Below, piece by piece: positions 57,942-64,000 of a stretch of DNA of 64,000 nucleotides. This stretch comes from Medicago truncatula (lineage: Eukaryota > Streptophyta > Magnoliopsida > Fabales > Fabaceae), in assembly GCF_003473485.1 (NCBI RefSeq), contig NC_053043.1, forward strand, positions 15,033,001 through 15,097,000, written 5' to 3'. Every line of letters begins with the position of its first letter. Positions within the stretch are counted from its first letter, which is position 1. The notes beneath the pieces were generated by a model. It had not been told where the DNA came from and searched no databases. It was given only the letters and a program-made list of their open reading frames with translations. The translations under genes were made by a program, and so were the position numbers.

Positions 57942-59564
57942 AGAGGTGAGAAAGAACATTGTTGCGATTGATTCTAAAACACACAGTTTGGCCTGGTCTT
58001 CGAACACCAGGTTTGATATTAGCGCCTTCTGAAAATCTCTGAGGAACACATAGATGCTTCCAATCAAGCAACAAGCAGTCCCACCTATTCCTACAATCAT
58101 CGACCAACATAACCTTAGTCAAATTCTTCACAAAAAATCATCATACTTTACCATCTGAAAGGAAATTTATATAATAAAACAGAAAAAAAAAAAAAAAGGG
58201 TCAGGCAAAGAAAAAGCACATGTTATCGAACCCAATTTGAGAAAACATATATAGAATAAAAATGACATAGGTATTGCTCTCTAATGTATCTATGAGAGCC
58301 TAAATATCTACAAAAACATCCTGTCATAGTTTTTTCTCTCTTCTATAAGTTACATTATAATGAATGCCAAAAATGTGAATGAAACTATACCCTTCGTTAA
58401 TAATCATCACAAATTTAGAACACCGACCCTTTATTGAGATAGATAAAGATACTATAAATAAAAAAAACCGCACATTCAGATCGTGCATGTCATAATTAAA
58501 GTTAACTTTATGCCTAGCAGATTTGACATCAACGTTTCTTTCATGAAAGAATCTTAAGTCAAAAGTGCAACAAAATAATTAACTTAATATCAAGCCAAAC
58601 AACTTAAAGAAAAGGTGAATTGGTAGTTAAATCTATTCTAACTAAAATAATAATTTTAATGATGAAGAGCAAGCTAATACTGAAAGATGATAGCATATAC
58701 ATAAAAATGCAAATTATTTCCCCTTGCCAAATGCCTAAAACAAAAGATGCACTATTTTCCAACATATAAGTATATAATGCCACATTCAGTGCAGCATCAT
58801 TGAGTTGAAGCTTTTCAAGTGCATCTTGTAGCTCGGGAAATCTGGTACCAGAACCAAAAAAAAATGGATTAACTCGAGCAACATTAGCGATTAACAATAC
58901 AATACAATTCTTTTGTTCAACAAAGAGAAAAAAAAATGCAAATAAGAAATCAATACCGGTCAGCATCAATAGGAAACAGGCCACAGAACACCATAGGAGT
59001 TGCTTCTTCATATCCAGGGAGTGAATTGTCTGCCTTTCTAAAATGGTTAGTGATCGTGTCACCCACTCTGGCATCAGCTACTTTTCTTATTGATGCAGAT
59101 AGATAGCCCACCTATTCAAGCACAACACGAGATATCAATGTTCATAATGAATTAAAATTGCTTCTTTATCTTTCTTTACAAAATTAACAGCAAACTCAAC
59201 ACTTGATAAAATTGTCAAGCCATAAAAACATGCATAGACAAACACAGACATCTTCAGGAAGAGAAACAATACATCAGTGACATATATTATCTCATCATAT
59301 TTGTTATGTCAACTTAAAAGTCGTTTATCTGTTATCTACTTTCATGCTTCACATCAGAAGAAGACAACTACTTTATGATATTCAATTTTCCTTTGTTTTT
59401 ACTCATTCATCCATTTCATTTTGTACCAGACACAAACTTCTCACAGCTAATTATCTATGATTAAAAATCCCTTAATTGGAACAAGTGAGATGGAATGAAG
59501 AAAAATGATTACCCACCTGAGAAGATAGAGGATTGGATGAAGAAGAATGCTTGCCTTGTCTCAT
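57942..59564 (-). CDS. Putative chimeric gene: new exon + LepA/GUF1 exons + B3-like exon
   Basis: Candidate exons on the minus strand: 59564-59517, 59111-58957, 58841-58784, 58113-57942. All junctions are GT-AG and the phases join without a stop. Exon 1 starts at an ATG and encodes [16 protein letters not shown], unrelated to any family I know. Exons 2-3 encode [36 protein letters not shown] and [18 protein letters not shown], clearly from LepA/EF4 (plant GUF1-type organellar translation factor); the rest of that ~600-residue GTPase is missing. Exon 4 encodes [10 protein letters not shown], then [11 protein letters not shown], which resembles a B3 domain (tentative). Beyond exon 4 the structure is unclear, so the true end is not known. 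It lies inside the outer Helitron, in the same orientation, consistent with gene capture. Whether it is transcribed is unknown. Confidence 0.5.
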
Positions 59565-62248
59565 TGATGGAGAGAAAATAAAATGGTTATGAGAAGAGAA
59601 AGAGAAATAGAAAGAAGAAGCTCTGTTGTGAGTCTTGTGTGACATTGGTTTATTTTGCTGTACTTGTCTTTCTAATAAATGGTCAATTGTGTGGTGGCAC
59701 TGTGCATCTCTATTCTTTCCATGTGAGCATCATCATTACACTGACAAAAGCAGAATACAAATTTTTACCTAAAGATAAAGTTGTCATTTTAAAAATGCAG
59801 TATTATGAAGGGCATTTTAGTAAAAAGTGTTAGGATTTGCTTAGGGTTTTTCTAGGGTTTTAGTGCAAATTTTCTTTTCATTTATATTTATATACTAGAC
59901 TTTAGACTCGTGCATCGCACGGGTCATTTCGACTAATATATAAGAATAAGTAATGGTAAAAAAAATTCTAAAATAAATAAAAGATGAAGAGTCTTATACA
60001 TTTTACTTATGCAAGTTCAAAAAATAAAGTAGGAGATGACATGAAATCGTTTAGTTGAAACAAACGAATATTAAAAAATAAAAATTAGACAACGACAAGG
60101 ATCTAAAATTCTATTTCCAATCCTTCACATATCAAAATTACAATTGGTTATCTTCATTGTAATCATCTAAACTTAATTAAAAAATTTGCAAGTGCAAATA
60201 GAATCGACATTGTACAAATTGGTCACTACTTGATTCCAAAAATCTATGTTACATGAAAACCACTCATACCTAAATAACAATAATAAACCTTCAAAACAAA
60301 AATCAACTATTCTCAAAGGACCAAAGAGAAAGATTTTTAGCCTTCAAAATCACAATTCCTCTTGTTGTATTGTTTTTGTGTCAAAAGCATCAGAAGTTGA
60401 ATAGTAGGCCCATGCACATGACTTTCCTCATAAGACAAAAACACCAGTTTTTTATAGGTTGAAAAAATAAATCAAATATCTTTAACTTTCAATAACGCTT
60501 AGAAACAACTGAAGCTTTTGCATTATCTCAATCCACAAACAAAATAGAAGACCTTTATATTTGCTTTAGGCACCTTAAGGAATTCTATGTAAATTGTTTT
60601 CCTGCAATGAAATGCTAAACACAATGAGCAAAGAAGAAGAATTAACAACAATATTTGGATTGTTTTATTTAGCTTAAAATTCTTTAAACTAATCAACAAA
60701 AAATTAAATTTGCATTATATCCTCCACAATATCAAAAAAAATTCAAAGGGATCATTCTATTTGTATGGCTATGATGAGAACTCATCTGTGTCTATGAAGA
60801 CCAGCTCTACGGATAAGTGTTTTCTATAGAATTGGTATTGCCATTCATAAAGCCTCTAATAAAAAATATTATTATGACTACAAATCAACAAAGCAGTTTA
60901 GAAAAGAGTGAAGACAATAATTTTTACCTAAAGAGGATTATGAAGAGAAATAAATCTCAAAAATATTATCTGAATATAAAACAATGAAAGATTATGTTAT
61001 AGTTAACATTCACACATGCAGCTAAATGCCTGGTTCATATTCATACCCTCTGTCGAAGCATGTCCTACGTTTTATACACTAAATATACTATGTTGTCACA
61101 TTTCCATCAATTGATAAGAACTTACAGATATAAATTAAGATAAAGAAGACATTAAATCTTAACAACTAAAAAGTGTAACATCTAAGAGAACAAAATGCGG
61201 GACAAAAACATTGTTAACCAACTAAAAGACATAAACAAATCCCTTGTAGTTAAGTCTATATAATTTCTATAAAATATAGCATGATCACTTTTCACCACCT
61301 GCTAGAAGTTTTCACAAAGTGAAAATCAAATCAATGTATATTTTCTGAGTTATAATCTTAAATATTGCAAATGAAAGTTATATTTATAAAATCTCCTTAC
61401 CAAATGAAGAGACTAAACTCTTACTCACCCACCAATAACATTAGCAATTGTTGCATTGTGAGGACCTGCAACTGCACATGATTTTTACTTCAAGATAGGT
61501 ACTATTTGAGTTGTGCACACATAAATAAAGAAACAAAATAAAAGAAGACACTTAAATCCCTCAATAAATTATTTATTTGTTTCATTTAGGGGAGGACTAA
61601 ACAAAGCTAATACGGCATTCTATCGAAGGAAAGAATGAAGAAAAACGAATGCATACTTACGTTTAATTGAAAGAAAATGAACACGGAAAAAGATCATAAT
61701 ATCGACATCGTAGTAAAACTGCAATAATGGAGAATCTGAAAAATTGTAAAATCAAGATTAAGAAAATAAGAGACAGATGCCGTAAAAAAAGAAAGTCCAA
61801 ATTGGAAAGAGAATAAAATTTGGATGCTTAGATTAAAATTATGAAGAGAATTTAGCAAGACTGATACTTCATTACATTGAAAAGCAAAAACTGAAGAATC
61901 AAATGTTTGATTCAACAACTGAAAATAAAGCAAAAAGATGGAGCAGCAAACACTCCATTATATGAATCTAGATTATTAACCAAAGGACATGTTGCATCAA
62001 TACAGTAAAAATAAAAAGTGTTACAAAACATTTTAAGCATGAAAACATACGCAAATATCAGACCATAGCATCAGATATACCCGTTAAGCAGTGATACGAC
62101 AACAACATTTTTCAATATTACCACTTGATATTCTTTGAATGAATGATTGAAGGGAGAAATTCTCTGAACGAATGATTAAAGGGATAAATAAGGATGTGTT
62201 TTATTCAATTCTGTATGGTACACGTTTATAGTGAGAAGGAGAATTGAT

Positions 62249-62292
62249 ACGTGAAAGTGCTTTGGAAGATTTGATACGTGAAAGTGCTTTGG
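62249..62292. repeat. 22-bp tandem duplication
   Basis: GATACGTGAAAGTGCTTTGG occurs twice in succession, within the inner Helitron. Confidence 0.85.
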
Positions 62293-62649
62293 AAACAGCT
62301 AAATTTGTGAGGAGTTGGAGTCTGGGTTGTTGTTAATATTAGAAGGGAATTTGAATTTTGCAATCGCAAAAATAGGAAGCCTAATATAATGGAAAGCCTA
62401 ACAAATTCCGATTAAATCATCCCCTTAATTAATGCACACGAATTGGAAAAGGTGCAACAAACTTAAAGGAATTTGTGAATTTGTTAGGTTTTTTTTTTAA
62501 AAAAAAAAAAGGGAATTTGTTAGGAGCAAAAATAGGATTGGATTGAATTTAGTAGTGAGCTGTTGTTTTTGATTTCAGAAGCATTTGAAAATAACATTTT
62601 GATTAAATGGAAATAATAGTAAGAATTTGTTAATAAGAGTGATTTTTTT

Positions 62650-62765
62650 TTTTTTTTATGTTTATCTGTTTATTGTTGTGTTGGAAACAAAATAGGAGGA
62701 AATTGTATTTTTTTTTTTATGTTTATCTATTTATTGTTGTGTTGGAAACAAAATAGGAGGAAATT
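62650..62765. repeat. 62-bp tandem duplication near the inner Helitron 5' end
   Basis: A T run followed by ATGTTTATCT, TTATTGTTGTGTTGGAAAC and AAAATAGGAGGAAATT is present twice, about 62 bp apart, with one substitution. It looks recent. Confidence 0.85.
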
Positions 62766-62921
62766 ATTATAGGAATAGGAGGAACGATTTTTAAAGTTTA
62801 TCTCTTTAATTAAACAGATTTAATTGAACACGGGGGTAATAACGTAAAAGACATCATAAAATCTAGATTAAAATTAGGTTAAAATTGGCTAGTTAACTTT
62901 TATATATAAAGATTATTATGA

Positions 62922-64000
62922 TTTGAGGCATTATTACCCAAACATATCAGTCACCAAATGTTGAACCTAAATTTTCTACGCTCCCTATCCAGAAACAATC
63001 CCCACGACACAACTTTAATTTGTTGCACCAAAACATATATATTGGACAAACTCCTTTGAAAAATAATCATATTACAAAATTATGAGAATTTCAATAATTG
63101 TTTCTATTTCAAAATGATTAATGTGATTTGTTCATGAATATACAAACAACTCAAAAATCTATTTATAAACAAGAATGCCGACAAAGTACCTCAAGAACTT
63201 AGATGTAGGCAATTTCACACACTTCACTTTATGAACAAGATTATCGCACAACAAAAAAATAACATGTTTTTTCTTTTGATCGCATTGGTGGTTTTTTTCT
63301 TATTTGCATAGTTCGTTTGACTGAACACAATATTTTTCGAGTTTATTTATTGTTTTAAATTTTGATCGCATAAGTGTCTTACATTTTGATTCTTGTTTTA
63401 TTTTTAAAATATTTGTACATGTACAATAATGTGGAAAAAAATTATTGATTGTTTTCTGTAAATATATATGTAAAAAGAAAATAAAATAAAAACAATGTAC
63501 AATCTTAAAGTAAAGGCTTTCAACAATATTTATTATGAGTGTAAACTAATTTTACACTAACATCCAATAAAATTATACTATTTTATCAAAAATCTCCACT
63601 TTTATAACTCTATTTTAAAATCAGTGGTATGACATGAAAAATAGAGAGCTTATGTTAGATGCTAGTGAAAGACTAATATACACATATTATGTATTCTTAT
63701 TAAAGCATCAAAATGAATCTATAAAGGCTTTATCAAACAAAATAAAGCTATTTAGATCAAACCTCTATTGTGTCCGATGAGTGAATTGAATCTCATTGGG
63801 GTTAGTATTTTCCAAAGTGAAATGAATCTCATTAACATTTGTGCGATGCGCCAAAATATATTTCATGTTTGTCTTCTTCAAATCTTTGCAAAAACTTCGT
63901 ACCATTCCTTTTGAAAGATTCTTCATATTCCTTCCTCCTTTCCTTTGACCTAATCTTTGAATAATCAATGATATATATAAAATTAATCAATTAGACATTT
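62922..64000. other. AT-rich right edge, no supported gene
   Basis: A minus-strand frame (63765-63968) opens on TTG, has a small internal repeat (NEIHFTLENTNPNEIQFT) and no known domain. Nothing else stands out. Confidence 0.4.

Larger units (their letters stand above)
59895..62912 (-). mobile_element. Inner Helitron (3018 bp)
   Basis: On the minus strand it begins TCTTTATATATAAAAG after an A (62912, flank 62913). It ends in CTAG (59898-59895) before a T, with a hairpin CCGTGC-GAT-GCACG-type about 10 nt before the end. Both ends and the A/T target agree with the Helitron model. The interior has no Rep/helicase frame. A short exon-like piece (AGPHNATIANVIGG before a GTGAGT donor, about 61425-61470) hints at a captured fragment. 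Confidence 0.7.
55849..62921 (-). mobile_element. Outer Helitron candidate (about 4.05 kb without the nested one)
   Basis: On the minus strand the 3' end is CTAG (55852-55849) followed by T. It is preceded 8 nt upstream by the perfect hairpin CCCGTGC-GAA-GCACGGG (55877-55861), as in plant Helitrons. The proposed 5' end is TCATAATAA beginning at 62921 after an A, interrupted by the inner Helitron. Insertion between A and T fits the family. No Rep/helicase was found, so it would be non-autonomous. The 3' end is well supported; the 5' end is inferred. Confidence 0.6.

Noticed and set aside
57855-58100. Alternative minus-strand frame (81 codons) over the B3-like exon
   Set aside because: It runs into the CT microsatellite and does not join in phase with the LepA exons; the other frame does.

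Overview
The window reads as nuclear DNA of a flowering plant, most likely a legume close to Medicago. This is inferred from spliced genes with GT-AG introns, AT-rich intergenic DNA, a Tat/Ogre-type Ty3 retrotransposon with a 3.5 kb LTR, many small inverted-repeat transposons, and familiar plant gene families. The species is inference; nothing in the window proves it.

Layout. 1-9.3 kb is the 3' part of a Tat-lineage Ty3/gypsy element: pol with one in-frame stop, two tandem-repeat blocks in the 3' untranslated region, and the 3' LTR. 9.3-14.4 kb is AT-rich DNA holding one Mutator-like inverted-repeat element. 14.66-19.80 kb is a 12-exon vacuolar sorting receptor gene. 20.3-22.1 kb holds LINE remnants, one split by a hAT-type MITE. 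22.46-26.20 kb is an 8-exon bromodomain/NET (GTE-type) gene. 26.9-29.1 kb is a decayed gypsy end.

30.1-53.3 kb is an expanded family of five mTERF genes: one inverted copy with a frameshift, three intact copies, and one mosaic copy that has lost its start. Their 3' flanks were duplicated with them. Between them lie a truncated LINE, RTE-LINE tails, gypsy scraps and several MITEs. Four elements in the window carry 9-bp target duplications, exact or with one mismatch, and a fifth has a weaker one; this points to Mutator-type mobilisation.

53.7-55.7 kb holds an LTR-like fragment and a SINE. 55.85-62.92 kb looks like two nested Helitrons, both on the minus strand. The outer one carries what looks like a chimeric gene: a new first exon joined in frame to two exons of an organellar LepA/GUF1-type translation factor, followed by a B3-like exon. 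This is the most novel feature here.

The single-copy genes act separately: Golgi/prevacuolar cargo sorting (VSR), chromatin reading (GTE), and organelle gene expression (mTERF). The mTERF array is a birth-and-death gene cluster shaped by transposons. All exon structures were read by eye from splice consensus and family knowledge, not from transcripts.
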